Shown: positions 39,506 through 49,318, counted from the stretch's first letter. The stretch is DNA of 64,000 bases from Clostridioides difficile (GCF_001299635.1 NZ_JRHN01000017.1:1-64000), one strand, 5' to 3'. The notes: generated by a model not told the origin, from the letters alone. Numbers and translations: made by a program.

Positions 39506-41137
39506 ATGGATAATAATTTAATAGGGCTTATAGAACATGTAGAAAATCCAGCTATTTTATGTAAGGAATCAGGCGAAATAATATATTGTAATCATCTAAT
39601 AGATAGTATTTTTAGTTTTCTAGATATAAAAAAGCCTAAAAATATAAATGAATTAGATTCTAACTTTGACAAAAAAGAAATTCTGACAGATAGTAAAAAG
39701 AAAATAGCTTTCAGAGAATTAAGAATGAATGCACATATATACAATATGAAAGATAATAATAATGAAAATACTATAGTTTATTTATTTGAGAAATCTGTAA
39801 TATCGGATAAAGTAGTTGAGGATATAATAGAACATATAGATGAAGTTGTCGTTGTATTTAACAAAGATGGGGTAATTGAAAAGATGAATAATGTTAGTGA
39901 TGAGATATTACCTTTTAAAAGAACTGAAGTACTTGGTAGAAATATAACGGACCTTGTAAGACAAGGATTAGTAGAAGAACCAATAATATTAAATATGCTT
40001 AAAGTGAAGAAAAAGATTTATAGAAATATCGTTTACCCTGATGGAAAACTTATTGCCTATACAGCAGTTCCAAGATGGGACTCTAAAGGAAAACTTACAG
40101 GAGGAGTACTTACAGGAAGAGATATTTCAAGGGTCATTAAGCTTGAATCTCAGATAAGATATAGTGATATGTCAGAGGATACAGAGTATATAAGTCAAAG
40201 TAAGATTATGGATAACATAAAAAAAGTTGTCAAGAGAGCTGCAGCTTCGGATTCTTCTATATTTATAAATGGAGAATCAGGTGTAGGAAAAGAAATAATA
40301 GCAAGAACTATCTATAAGTACAGTTCAAGAAGGGAAAAACCTTTTATCGCAATAAACTGTGGAGCTATACCAAATGAACTATTAGAATCAGAGTTTTTTG
40401 GATATGAAGAAGGTTCTTTTACTGGAGCTAAGAAAAAAGGTAAAAAGGGACTTTTTGAAGAGGCAAATGGTGGAACTATCTTTTTGGATGAGATAGGTGA
40501 GTTACCAATGCAGATGCAAAAAAAATTACTTAGAGTTATACAAGAAAATACGATTACTAGAATAGGTGGTAGCAAACCTATAAAGATAGATGTTAGATAT
40601 ATAAGTGCTACTAATATTTCTCATGAAGACCTTAGAAATAACCTTAAATTTAGACAAGATTTATACTATAGATTGAGTGTTATTCCAGTAAAAATACCAC
40701 CACTTAGAGAGCGAAAAGAAGATATAGTACCATTAGTAAATTATTTCTTAAAGCTTTACAATGAAAAGTATAATAGAGAAGTAGAAGTTTCACCTAAGGT
40801 TATTGAATTATTGGAAGAATATTCTTGGCCAGGTAACATAAGAGAATTGAAAAATATCATTGAAAGATTCGTAGTTTTATCAGCTAAAAATGTAATTGGA
40901 GAAGATGAATTTAATATGCTTATAAATCTAGATATGATTGATAATGAAACAGATGATTTATCACCAATAGTGGTAAATGGAATTATGAATCTTAATGATG
41001 CATATAAAATAGTAGACCAAATAATGATAAGTAAGGCTATAAATAAGTATGGTTCAATAACAAAGGCTGCTGAAGTTATAGGTATATATCCTTCTACTAT
41101 TCATAGAAAGATAAAAAGTGGACACATTCATGTATAG
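39506..41137 (+). CDS. PAS-domain sigma-54 activator, likely of the hadA operon
   Basis: 543 residues from the ATG at 39506, behind AAAGGTG; the GTG at 39494 overlaps it. Two PAS-like sensor domains come first (about 5-75 and 110-225). The AAA+ domain (about 240-470) has Walker A GESGVGKE and the sigma-54 contact loop GSFTGA, a Ser variant of GAFTGA, in EEGSFTGAKKKGKKG. Walker B is GGTIFLDEIGELP. A Fis-type helix-turn-helix ends the protein (SITKAAEVIGIYPSTIHRKI). It probably senses a leucine-derived signal and acts on the inverted repeat before hadA; that pairing is inferred from location. Confidence 0.9.
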   Translation: MDNNLIGLIEHVENPAILCKESGEIIYCNHLIDSIFSFLDIKKPKNINELDSNFDKKEILTDSKKKIAFRELRMNAHIYNMKDNNNENTIVYLFEKSVISDKVVEDIIEHIDEVVVVFNKDGVIEKMNNVSDEILPFKRTEVLGRNITDLVRQGLVEEPIILNMLKVKKKIYRNIVYPDGKLIAYTAVPRWDSKGKLTGGVLTGRDISRVIKLESQIRYSDMSEDTEYISQSKIMDNIKKVVKRAAASDSSIFINGESGVGKEIIARTIYKYSSRREKPFIAINCGAIPNELLESEFFGYEEGSFTGAKKKGKKGLFEEANGGTIFLDEIGELPMQMQKKLLRVIQENTITRIGGSKPIKIDVRYISATNISHEDLRNNLKFRQDLYYRLSVIPVKIPPLRERKEDIVPLVNYFLKLYNEKYNREVEVSPKVIELLEEYSWPGNIRELKNIIERFVVLSAKNVIGEDEFNMLINLDMIDNETDDLSPIVVNGIMNLNDAYKIVDQIMISKAINKYGSITKAAEVIGIYPSTIHRKIKSGHIHV

Positions 41138-41302
41138 TCAATTAGCTTATAAAAGTAATTAGAATTGATGGAGTCTTACTTTTTAAGAGCTAATGATGGT
41201 CGATTACATAGAAAGCATAAACTGTTTGGCATAACTTAAAAAAAGAATAGATTAATTTATGTTGATTTTGGACAACCTTTTTGGGAAATGTATGTACAAC
41301 TT

Positions 41303-41355
41303 AAAAGAGATGGCTTAGAAATAAAATTAATTATTCCAAGTCATCTCTTTTCTTT
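41303..41355 (-). terminator. Terminator of fba
   Basis: AAAAGAGATGGCTT pairs with AAGTCATCTCTTTT (one mismatch) around a 21-base loop. It may act in both directions. Confidence 0.75.
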
Positions 41356-41376
41356 TATAAATATTTAAAAGTTATA

Positions 41377-42303
41377 TTAGTTTATAGAGTTAGCAGAACC
41401 TAAAACATCATCTATTTTGCTTTCAACTACAGCTTGTATAGCATCTCTACCAGCACCAATGTATTTTCTTGGGTCAAATTCTTTTGGATTTTCAGCTAAG
41501 AATTTTCTGATAGCAGCAGTCATAGCTAGTCTTAAGTCAGTATCCATGTTTATTTTACAAACAGCCATAGAAGATGCTTTTCTTAACATTTCTACAGGTA
41601 CACCTTTAGCTCCAGCTATATTTCCACCAAATTCATTACATGTAGCAACTGCATTTTGGTCAACAGCAGATGCACCATGAAGAACTATTGGGAAACCTGG
41701 TAATTTGCTTTGGATTTCTTCTAGTATGTCGAATCTTAATTTAGCTTCTCCTTTGAATTTGAAAGCTCCATGAGAAGTTCCTATAGCTATTGCTAATGAA
41801 TCAACTCCTGTTCTTTCAACAAACTCAACAGCTTCAGCTGGTTGAGTATATTTGTGAACATCAGAAGTAACATCATCTTCTGTTCCAGCTAAAACACCAA
41901 GTTCTGCTTCAACAACAACACCTTTAGAGTGTGCATATTCAACAGCTTCTTTAGTTATTCTAACATTTTCTTCAAAGTCAAAATGAGAACCATCTATCAT
42001 AACTGAAGAGAAACCAGCATCAATACAAGTTTTAATAGCATCCATATTTGGGCCATGGTCTAAGTGAAGAGCTACGTCTACACCTATTTCATCAGAAGCA
42101 ACTTTAACCATTTCAACTAATGTATGAGGTCCAGCATATTTAACAGCTGACATAGAAGCTTGTATCATAACATAAGAATTTTTAGCTTTAGCAGCTTTTA
42201 AAACACCTTGTAATTGTTCTAAGTCACTTATGTTAAATGCACCTATAGCAAATCCACCTTCATAAGCTTTTTTAAACATTTCTTTTGTAGTAATTAATGC
42301 CAT
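41377..42303 (-). CDS. fba: Class II fructose-1,6-bisphosphate aldolase
   Basis: 308 residues. Cleaves fructose 1,6-bisphosphate to dihydroxyacetone phosphate and glyceraldehyde 3-phosphate, using Zn2+. Motifs: LHLDHGPNMD with the catalytic Asp and zinc His (about 80-90), a Glu in VEAELGVLAGTEDD, the zinc His in GTSHGAFKF, and HGASAVD with the last His. The C-terminal KINMDTDLRLA and GAGRDAIQAVV bind phosphate. Ribosome site AGGAGGAG. Monocistronic. Confidence 0.96.
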   Translation of the reverse strand: MALITTKEMFKKAYEGGFAIGAFNISDLEQLQGVLKAAKAKNSYVMIQASMSAVKYAGPHTLVEMVKVASDEIGVDVALHLDHGPNMDAIKTCIDAGFSSVMIDGSHFDFEENVRITKEAVEYAHSKGVVVEAELGVLAGTEDDVTSDVHKYTQPAEAVEFVERTGVDSLAIAIGTSHGAFKFKGEAKLRFDILEEIQSKLPGFPIVLHGASAVDQNAVATCNEFGGNIAGAKGVPVEMLRKASSMAVCKINMDTDLRLAMTAAIRKFLAENPKEFDPRKYIGAGRDAIQAVVESKIDDVLGSANSIN

Positions 42304-42495
42304 TTTAAAACTCCTCCTATTAACTTTTAAAATTTACCCATCACTTATATTATAACGTTAAATCAAAAAAAGTATATAGTAAATTGTAATAACTATAAAT
42401 TACAAGTATAATGTTAAATATAAGATAATAGGATTAGATAAAATAATAAAAAATATGAACGTTTTAAGAAGAATTAAGATAAAGGAGACCTAACA

Positions 42496-42825
42496 ATGCC
42501 ACAGATAAAAATAAGAGGAATTAATGAAAATGATATATGCAAAATAAGTGAAAAGATGATAGATGATTTAGTTGAAGCTGTAAAATGCCCAAGAGATTAT
42601 TTTGAAATAGAATGTATAAAGTCAGTTGCAATAAGAGATGGTAAAATAGCAGATGTATATCCTTTTGTTGAAGTAGCTTGGTTTGATAGAGGGCAAGAAG
42701 TACAAGATATAGTAGCAAGAATAATAACTGATAGTATAAGAAATAATTTAGATGTAGAAAGTATGGATTTAGCATTTACAGTATTTGAAAAAGAAAAATA
42801 TTATGAGAATGGAGAACATTTTTAA
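42496..42825 (+). CDS. DUF1904 family protein
   Basis: 109 residues with the compact tautomerase-like pattern of DUF1904: IKIRGINENDICKISE at the N-terminus and VEVAWFDRGQEVQDIVARIITD in the middle. Function unknown. It starts at ATG behind AAAGGAG. Its stop shares one base with the next start (TAATG), so it is translationally coupled to the pseudouridine synthase gene. Confidence 0.85.
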   Translation: MPQIKIRGINENDICKISEKMIDDLVEAVKCPRDYFEIECIKSVAIRDGKIADVYPFVEVAWFDRGQEVQDIVARIITDSIRNNLDVESMDLAFTVFEKEKYYENGEHF

Positions 42826-43547
42826 TGGCTAAAAAGCAACGTATAGATAAAATTCTTTCAAATTTAGGTTATGGAAGTAGAAGTGAAATAAAGAAGTATT
42901 GTAAGCAGGGGTCTGTAGTAGTAAATGGAAGTGAAGTTTCAAATCCAGGAACTCAAGTAGACACTGAAAATGATGAGATATTGTTTAATGGAGAAGAAGT
43001 TATATATAGAGAATATATATATTTAATGATGAATAAACCAGATGGATATATATCAGCAACTACTGATAAATATGACCCAACGGTTTTAGATTTAATTGAT
43101 TTATCATACTTAGCCTTTGAGCCATTCCCTGTTGGTAGGCTAGATAAAGACACAGAGGGATTATTAGTTTTAACTAATGATGGGAAGCTTTCTCATAGAG
43201 TTTTATCTCCTAAGAAGCATGTGCCTAAGACTTATTATGCAAAAATTGATGGAGTAGTTGCTGAAGAAGATGTAGAAGCTTTTTTAGAAGGTGTAGTGCT
43301 TGATGATGGATATAAAACTATGCCATCTCAGTTAAATATATTAAAGAGTGATGATGAATCAGAGATAGAACTTACAATACATGAAGGTAAGTTTCACCAA
43401 GTAAAAAGAATGTTTGAAAGTGTAGGCAAAAAAGTAGTATACTTAAAAAGATTGTCTATGGGTAATTTGAAATTGGATGAGAGCCTAGAATTAGGTGAGT
43501 ATAGAGAGTTAACAGATGAAGAAGTAAAGATGATTGAAGAAAGATAA
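42825..43547 (+). CDS. RsuA/RluB-type rRNA pseudouridine synthase
   Basis: 240 residues. An S4 RNA-binding domain (RIDKILSNLGYGSRSEIKKYCKQGSVVVNG, about 3-60) precedes the catalytic domain. The active Asp is in GRLDKDTEGLLVLTNDGK (about 102). The KTYYAKIDG and EGKFHQVKRMFE segments are typical of the RsuA/RluB/RluE/RluF group. The target is one uridine in 16S or 23S rRNA; which one cannot be read from sequence. Coupled to the upstream DUF1904 gene and followed 24 bases later by an rRNA methyltransferase gene. Confidence 0.93.
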   Translation: MAKKQRIDKILSNLGYGSRSEIKKYCKQGSVVVNGSEVSNPGTQVDTENDEILFNGEEVIYREYIYLMMNKPDGYISATTDKYDPTVLDLIDLSYLAFEPFPVGRLDKDTEGLLVLTNDGKLSHRVLSPKKHVPKTYYAKIDGVVAEEDVEAFLEGVVLDDGYKTMPSQLNILKSDDESEIELTIHEGKFHQVKRMFESVGKKVVYLKRLSMGNLKLDESLELGEYRELTDEEVKMIEER

Positions 43548-43570
43548 TATAATAAATTGGAGGAAGGTTT

Positions 43571-44926
43571 GTGAAGAAAAAGGATATTGTAGAATTTGAA
43601 ATAGATAAAATGGAATTTGGTGGTACATCGTTAGGTCAAATTGGAGACAGAGTTATTCACATGAAGGGTGGAATAAGTGGTCAAAAGGTAAGAGCTGGTG
43701 TTAAAAAAGTTAGAAGTAAGAAAGCCGAAGTTAAGATGATAGAATTATTAGAGTACTCACCACTTGAAACTGAAGAAGCTTGCAAGCACTTTAGAGAGTG
43801 TGGAGGATGTACATTACTATCAGTACCATATGAAAAGCAATTGGAAATAAAAGAAAAACAAGTTATGGATTTATTCTTAAAGCAAGACTTATTTGGATTT
43901 CAATTTTTAGGGATAGAAGGAAGTCCAGAAAACAAATATTATAGAAATAAGATGGAGTATACTTTTGGAGATGAAGTAAAAAATGGGCCTTTGACATTAG
44001 GGCTTCATAAAAAAGGAAAGCATATAGATATACAAACTGTTGAGGAGTGTATGTTAGTTGATGAAGACTTCTCAAAAATATTAGTTTCTAGTGTAGAGTT
44101 TTTTAATGAAAAAGAGCTTCCTTATTATAGAACAATGAATCATAAAGGATATCTGAGACATCTTGTAGTTAGAAAAGGGATTCATACTAATGAGATTATG
44201 GTTAATATAGTAACTTCTTCTCAAGAAGATTTTGACATGAACGAATTTAAAGAGATGCTTTTAGGAATTGATTTCAAAGCTGAGTTAGTAGGGATACTTC
44301 ATACTATTAATGATGGTTTAGCAGATGCAGTCCAATGTGATGAGTTAAGAGTGTTGTATGGAAGAGATTATATACAAGAAGAAATTTTGGGTCTTAAGTT
44401 TAAGATTTCGCCATTTTCATTTTTCCAAACTAATACTAAGGGAGCAGAGGTTCTTTATAGTATTGCTAGGGATTTTATTGGAGATTACAATGATAAGGTT
44501 GTGTTTGACTTGTATAGTGGGACTGGGTCTATTGGACAGGTTATGGCTGGTGCAGCTAAGAAGGTGTATGGTATTGAGATAGTCGAGGAAGCTGTTGTTG
44601 CTGCTAATGAGAATGCGAAGTTGAATGGGCTTACTAATTGTGAGTTTATTGCTGGAGATGTGGCTAAGGTTGTTAAGGATTTGAAGGACAAACCTGATTT
44701 GATTATTGTTGACCCTCCAAGGCCAGGTATTCATAAGGATGCTATTAGGGATATTTGTGGATTTGGTGCTAAGGAGATTGTTTATATTTCTTGTAATCCT
44801 AAGTCTTTGGTTGTTGATTTGGTTGATTTTAAGGGTTATGGTTATGAGATTAAGATGGTTAAGTGTATGGATATGTTCCCGAATACACCTCATTGCGAGA
44901 CTGTAGTTAAACTTATTAGAGAATAA
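43571..44926 (+). CDS. rlmD: 23S rRNA (uracil-5-)-methyltransferase RlmD/RumA family
   Basis: 451 residues, start GTG behind GGAGG. A TRAM domain is at the N-terminus, followed by a [4Fe-4S] motif in CKHFRECGGCTLL (about 75-87). The SAM-dependent domain holds FFQTN, VFDLYSGTGSIG and IIVDPPRPG, and the catalytic Cys is in YISCNPKS. It ends with a PHCETVVKLIRE motif. Codon use changes sharply at about 44470: upstream Lys is mostly AAA, downstream Lys is nearly all AAG and Leu mostly TTG until about 44880, although the protein motifs continue without break. The 3' end of this family's gene is a known integration site for integrative elements in other Firmicutes. Confidence 0.93.
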   Translation: MKKKDIVEFEIDKMEFGGTSLGQIGDRVIHMKGGISGQKVRAGVKKVRSKKAEVKMIELLEYSPLETEEACKHFRECGGCTLLSVPYEKQLEIKEKQVMDLFLKQDLFGFQFLGIEGSPENKYYRNKMEYTFGDEVKNGPLTLGLHKKGKHIDIQTVEECMLVDEDFSKILVSSVEFFNEKELPYYRTMNHKGYLRHLVVRKGIHTNEIMVNIVTSSQEDFDMNEFKEMLLGIDFKAELVGILHTINDGLADAVQCDELRVLYGRDYIQEEILGLKFKISPFSFFQTNTKGAEVLYSIARDFIGDYNDKVVFDLYSGTGSIGQVMAGAAKKVYGIEIVEEAVVAANENAKLNGLTNCEFIAGDVAKVVKDLKDKPDLIIVDPPRPGIHKDAIRDICGFGAKEIVYISCNPKSLVVDLVDFKGYGYEIKMVKCMDMFPNTPHCETVVKLIRE

Positions 44927-45612
44927 CAGGGTTATAGCTGTTTGAATGATGTTATAGAGGTGGTTCTGCCACCGATTTGCCACCATAATTATTTTTCAGT
45001 GGGAAATTTATTCTATAATGCTTTTAAAAATATTTCCAGACTCCAAATTAATTTAGAGTAAAGTCTATACAATAGATTTGTAATAGTAAATAATTACTTG
45101 TGATATAGATGAAAAAATTTAATTTACACTATAAATATTCAATTAAGGTACTATACTAAAACATTGATAGTATAGTACCTTTTTGTAAGCACATAAAAAG
45201 TAGACAAATACATAAATTATAGTCTATTTGTAGTTAATATGAGATTGGCATTTTCAATAGGATAATATTCCAAGGTATTTTTTCTTAAGTGGAGAAGTAC
45301 CTATTTTACTATTTACATTTTATATCTTCTAAATTACTTATATATCTATCATTTTATTTATACTATTTTATTCTTATTTTTATAGAAACTAAAATTTTAT
45401 TTGGTAAATAATTATATTTCTATTGGATGTTGTAATAACAATATCACTCTTCTTTAGAATTATTATACCTAATGAACTTAGGATGTATAAAATCATAAAT
45501 GTGTAAGATACAAGGAGTTTATCAAATATCATCTTCATTATAATTTCATCATTTCATTAATATAAATAGTATTAAGATTTTTATAAGAGTTAAAGCAAGC
45601 ATGTATTATTAC
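44927..45612. other. Gene-poor region after rlmD
   Basis: 686 bp with no credible gene. Contains a GGTGG-rich stretch just after the stop (44959-44984), a perfect hairpin terminator at 45145-45181, and scattered AT-rich sequence. It could be a scar of element loss next to the rlmD integration hot spot; this is inference. Confidence 0.5.
45145..45184 (+). terminator. Strong terminator downstream of rlmD
   Basis: AAGGTACTATACT / AGTATAGTACCTT, 13-bp perfect stem, 11-base loop and T-run. It lies 219 bases past the stop. Confidence 0.8.
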
Positions 45613-46356
45613 TTAAATATTTGTATAATCAACATCTAGCAATTTACCTTTTTGGTGAAAATGATTAACAAGTTTTTTAGGATAATTCATTATTAATTCA
45701 TCTGGAAAATTAATTTCTTTTAAGATATTCTCAGAATACTCATAGTTACCTATATCAAAACAAATGTGAGCATCTGAAGTTAGTATGATTTTAGTACCAT
45801 ATTTTTTGCAAAGTGTAGCAATATACTTACAATTATCCAAGCTACCACTTCTTGACACGCCTTTGATAGAACAATTATTTATTTCTATTAATATATTCTT
45901 TTCCATGGCTAATTTAATGATTAATTCATAGTCGATTGGGTAGTTTGGGTTTCCAAGGTGACCTAATATTTCAATATTATCATGCTTATCTATTACATTT
46001 ATTAAGGCTTTAGTATTATTCTCCAATGTATTTGGTGAAAAAACGGCTTCATGAAATGACAAGATAATATAATCTAATCGAGGAATGACAAAGGGTTCTA
46101 GGTCTATGCTTCCTTCAGTGTCTAGTATATTTGCTTCACATCCTCTTAGGATTATAATGTCATTTATGATTCTTGGAATATTTTGAATGTTGTGAAAGTA
46201 CCATTTGTGGGGAGAACCAGGCATCTTAGGACCATGTTCAGATGTACCTAGTATCTTAATTCCATTTTCTTTACAATAATTAATATTTTCTAACAAAGTG
46301 CTATAGCCATGACCACTGACTATAGAGTGGGTGTGTAAATCTGATAAAAAATTCAT
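45613..46356 (-). CDS. PHP-domain phosphatase/hydrolase (YcdX-like)
   Basis: 247 residues from the ATG at 46356, which has GAGGAGG upstream; the open frame extends 30 codons further but without a site. PHP metal-binding residues: LHTHSIVSGHG (residues about 6-14), TSEHGPKMPG, GCEANILD, LSFHEAVF, LGHLGNPNY and the final SDAHICFD. All expected His, Glu and Asp ligands are present, so a three-metal phosphoesterase is likely. It resembles E. coli YcdX; substrate unknown. Divergent from the LevR-type gene, 165 bases apart. Confidence 0.9.
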   Translation of the reverse strand: MNFLSDLHTHSIVSGHGYSTLLENINYCKENGIKILGTSEHGPKMPGSPHKWYFHNIQNIPRIINDIIILRGCEANILDTEGSIDLEPFVIPRLDYIILSFHEAVFSPNTLENNTKALINVIDKHDNIEILGHLGNPNYPIDYELIIKLAMEKNILIEINNCSIKGVSRSGSLDNCKYIATLCKKYGTKIILTSDAHICFDIGNYEYSENILKEINFPDELIMNYPKKLVNHFHQKGKLLDVDYTNI

Positions 46357-46521
46357 ATAAATTCCTCCTCTATAAAAGATGAGGGTAACGTAATTTATAT
46401 TATAAAACGAACCAGAAATAAAATCAATAGTTACACAATTAGACAAAAATATTAAAATATTGTAGAATTAAGCTTAATAATAAATATTTAACAGTATTAC
46501 TGCTTATGGGGGAGGTCAACT

Positions 46522-49089
46522 ATGATACAAAAGAAGCTATCAAGGAAAGAAAAAGTTTTAATTTGCTTGAAAAGGCTAACAGAGGAACACTTGAACCTTA
46601 ATAATGGCATTAGATTTGGATTTGATGCAGAATATATTGCTACTGAAGTAGGTATAAATAGAAGTAATGCTAGTAAGGAATTAAATCAATTAATAAAGGA
46701 AAGTATTATTATAAAGATAAAAGGAAAACCTGTTCAGTACTTATATAAAGAAAGTATTGAGAGTATTTTAGGAAAGAAACTAAATAAAGGGATATTTGAT
46801 AATATTAACTCTATAAACGAATATAGTGAGAATGATTCTATCAAAGATGAGTATATTGTAGATAGCATAAAAAAAGAGGACAATATTTTTAATTTAATAG
46901 GGTATGATGGAAGTTTAAAGTCCCAGATAGAGCAAGCTAAAGCAGCAGTAATATATCCACCTAAGGGTTTGAGTACATTAATAATAGGACCTACAGGAGT
47001 TGGTAAATCTATATTTGCAGAATATATGTATAAGTATAGCTTAACTATAAAAGAAAATAGTGATAATGCACCATTTATCATATTTAACTGTGCTGATTAT
47101 TCTGATAATCAGCAATTATTATTAGCGCAACTTTTTGGATATGTAAAAGGGGCATTTACTGGGGCTGATAAAGATAAGTATGGTATTGTACATGAGGCTA
47201 ATAATGGGATATTGTTTTTAGATGAAGTTCATAGGTTATCTGCAGAGGGACAAGAAATGCTATTTCTGCTTATGGATAAAGGTATATATAGAAGGTTAGG
47301 AGAGACTAATAAGGTACATGAGTGTAGGGTTATGATAATTGCGGCTACTACAGAAGATCCACAAACAGCAATGTTGGAAACGTTTTTAAGAAGAATACCT
47401 GTAACTATAAAGATTCCGTCTTTAGAGGAAAGAGGTTTTCAGGAGAGAATGAGGCTTATATGTTATTTTTTTAAAGAAGAAAGTATTAGGATTGGTGTTA
47501 AGTTAAAGGTTTCAAAAGAAGTTATTAAGGCATTTATTTTATATAAGTGTAAGGGAAATATAGGACAATTAAAAAGCGACATACAATTAATTTGTGCAAG
47601 AGCTTTCTTAGACTATATGACCTATAAAATGGAATGTGTATATGTAAGACTTTCTCTTCTACCAAACAATATTAGAGAGTCGTTGTATGGAAATAACAGA
47701 AAAGAGGAGTTTGTACAGAATTTCAGTTTTATTGGGAAAGATGATATTATTTTTTTACCAGAAGAAAAGAATTTTGAAAGTGAAAATTTATTAATAGAAA
47801 ATAAAAAATATGATTTAGATTTCTATGGAATGATAAAAGAAACTTGGGATAAACTTCAACAAGAAGGTATTAAAGAGTCACAAATTAGAAGCTTTATAGA
47901 TGAAGATATACAGAAGTATTCCTATAATTTAATGAATACTTTTATATATAATAGTAGTAATCAAACAGCTTATAACAATATTGTTAATGATTCAATTGCA
48001 ACTACTGTGAAGTATATTTTACAAAAGCATGATAAATGGAGTAGAAAAGAAGGATTAGATAAATTAATAAAAGCTATAGCTTTACACATTCAGAATTTAA
48101 TTGAAAGAATAAAGATTGGGAACATAGTAAAGCATCCTAATAAAGATGAAATTATGAAGGAAAGAGCATATGAATATGACATAGCAAAAGAAATCTTATC
48201 TAACATGTCATTAATGTATGGAGTTGACTTTCCAGAAGATGAAGCAATTTTTTTAGCAACATTTCTTTATTTATCTTATGTGGGATTAAATGAGGAGAGT
48301 ATAGCGATATTAGTTATAATGCATGGTGAATCTACAGCATCTAGCATGGTGAATGTAGCTAATACTTTACTGGATTGTAACCATGCAGTGGCAATCAATA
48401 TGGGGCTAGAAGATAGAGTTCAGGATATTTTAGTCCAAGCTGTAGAAATAGCCAATGAAATTGATAAAGGAAAGGGAGTTTTAATTTTAACTGATATGGG
48501 TTCTATTTTAACATTTGCTAAAGTTATTCATGATGCTACTGGAAAAGAAGTAAAAGCAATAGATATGGTAAGTACACCTATTGTAATAGAAGCAACTAGA
48601 AAGGCTCTAACTCCTGAAATGACATTAGAGAAATTATATTTTAATATTATAGAATCTATAAAGAAACATTATGGAGATATGGAAATTACATATGCTGAAA
48701 AAGATAATGGTGGTAGATATTTCGATAGATTACTAATTGATAATATTAGTAAGACCTTGACCTTTTTAAATGGGGAAAAAGCTTATTTTATATTAAAAGA
48801 AGTAATTAATAGGATTAGTGAGCATTATTCTTTAGTAATTCAAGATGAGCTTTTAGTAAAGTTTATATTTCATTGCTCATGTATGATTGAAAGAATAATA
48901 ATAAAAGAGTCTTTAGTTTATAAATCATACGAAGAAAGAATTAGTAGAAGTAAAGAATTATATTTAGTTATAAAAGAAAATTTTAAGCTTGTAGAAGAGA
49001 CATTCGATATAATTATTTCAGATATGGAATATGCAAATATATTAGATATATTTGAATCACAATATGATACAGATAAATTTAAAAGTTGA
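46522..49089 (+). CDS. LevR-type sigma-54 activator with PTS regulation domains
   Basis: 855 residues. Order: N-terminal winged-helix region (about 1-90); AAA+ sigma-54 activator domain (about 130-370) with Walker A GPTGVGKS (about 156-163), loop GAFTGA and Walker B GILFLDEVHRL; first PRD (about 440-565); a EIIA-Man-like domain (about 585-710) with VIMHGESTASSM; and a C-terminal PRD (about 740-850). Phosphorylation of such domains by HPr or by EIIB tunes activity with sugar supply. It precedes a mannose-family PTS operon with a sigma-54 promoter. Ribosome site GGGGGAGG. A terminator at 49104 isolates it from the PTS genes. Confidence 0.93.
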   Translation: MIQKKLSRKEKVLICLKRLTEEHLNLNNGIRFGFDAEYIATEVGINRSNASKELNQLIKESIIIKIKGKPVQYLYKESIESILGKKLNKGIFDNINSINEYSENDSIKDEYIVDSIKKEDNIFNLIGYDGSLKSQIEQAKAAVIYPPKGLSTLIIGPTGVGKSIFAEYMYKYSLTIKENSDNAPFIIFNCADYSDNQQLLLAQLFGYVKGAFTGADKDKYGIVHEANNGILFLDEVHRLSAEGQEMLFLLMDKGIYRRLGETNKVHECRVMIIAATTEDPQTAMLETFLRRIPVTIKIPSLEERGFQERMRLICYFFKEESIRIGVKLKVSKEVIKAFILYKCKGNIGQLKSDIQLICARAFLDYMTYKMECVYVRLSLLPNNIRESLYGNNRKEEFVQNFSFIGKDDIIFLPEEKNFESENLLIENKKYDLDFYGMIKETWDKLQQEGIKESQIRSFIDEDIQKYSYNLMNTFIYNSSNQTAYNNIVNDSIATTVKYILQKHDKWSRKEGLDKLIKAIALHIQNLIERIKIGNIVKHPNKDEIMKERAYEYDIAKEILSNMSLMYGVDFPEDEAIFLATFLYLSYVGLNEESIAILVIMHGESTASSMVNVANTLLDCNHAVAINMGLEDRVQDILVQAVEIANEIDKGKGVLILTDMGSILTFAKVIHDATGKEVKAIDMVSTPIVIEATRKALTPEMTLEKLYFNIIESIKKHYGDMEITYAEKDNGGRYFDRLLIDNISKTLTFLNGEKAYFILKEVINRISEHYSLVIQDELLVKFIFHCSCMIERIIIKESLVYKSYEERISRSKELYLVIKENFKLVEETFDIIISDMEYANILDIFESQYDTDKFKS

Positions 49090-49259
49090 TACAAAATTTA
49101 AAAATAGCCAAAAGGCTATCTTTTTTTTACTTTTTTTGATACAGATTTGATACAGGTCGGAAAAAGATTTTGATACATATTGAAAGAATAAGTTTTTTTA
49201 ATAAATTAAGCAAAAAGGGTTGGTTAAATCTTGCAGAATAGCCACTTGTTATTGATACA
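49086..49259 (+). promoter_or_regulatory. Five TTGATACA repeats, candidate LevR-type activator sites
   Basis: Exact 8-bp copies start at 49086, 49136, 49147, 49170 and 49252, all in the same orientation. The 49136/49147 pair is 11 bp apart and the next is 23 bp further, so they face the same side of the helix. The cluster ends seven bases before the sigma-54 promoter. Confidence 0.6.
49104..49128 (+). terminator. Terminator of the LevR-type gene
   Basis: ATAGCC / GGCTAT stem with a short AAAA loop, followed by eight T's. Confidence 0.8.
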
Positions 49260-49265
49260 CATACG

Positions 49266-49282
49266 TTGGCATGGCAATTGCT
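49266..49282 (+). promoter_or_regulatory. Sigma-54 (-24/-12) promoter of the PTS operon
   Basis: TTGGCAT at 49266-49272 and TTGCT at 49278-49282, a near-perfect consensus. The invariant GG (49268-49269) and GC (49280-49281) are 10 bases apart. The ATG at 49271 inside it is therefore not a start codon. Confidence 0.92.
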
Positions 49283-49318
49283 TATATAAAAAGTGACAAA
49301 AAAAGTGAGGTGAGATTG

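Noticed and set aside
41224-41242. TTTGGCATAAC as another sigma-54 promoter
   Set aside because: The -12 GC element is missing at the required distance.
44959-44984. GGTGG/CCACC-rich stretch after rlmD as an attachment site
   Set aside because: No matching direct repeat was found elsewhere in the window, so an att site cannot be claimed.
44417-44986. 189-codon open frame on the minus strand inside rlmD
   Set aside because: It lies opposite well-conserved rlmD motifs, has no ribosome site and exists because of the AAG/TTG-rich codon use.
49271-49318. Longer start for the first IIA gene
   Set aside because: The ATG lies inside the -24/-12 promoter; the GTG at 49319 fits the family start.
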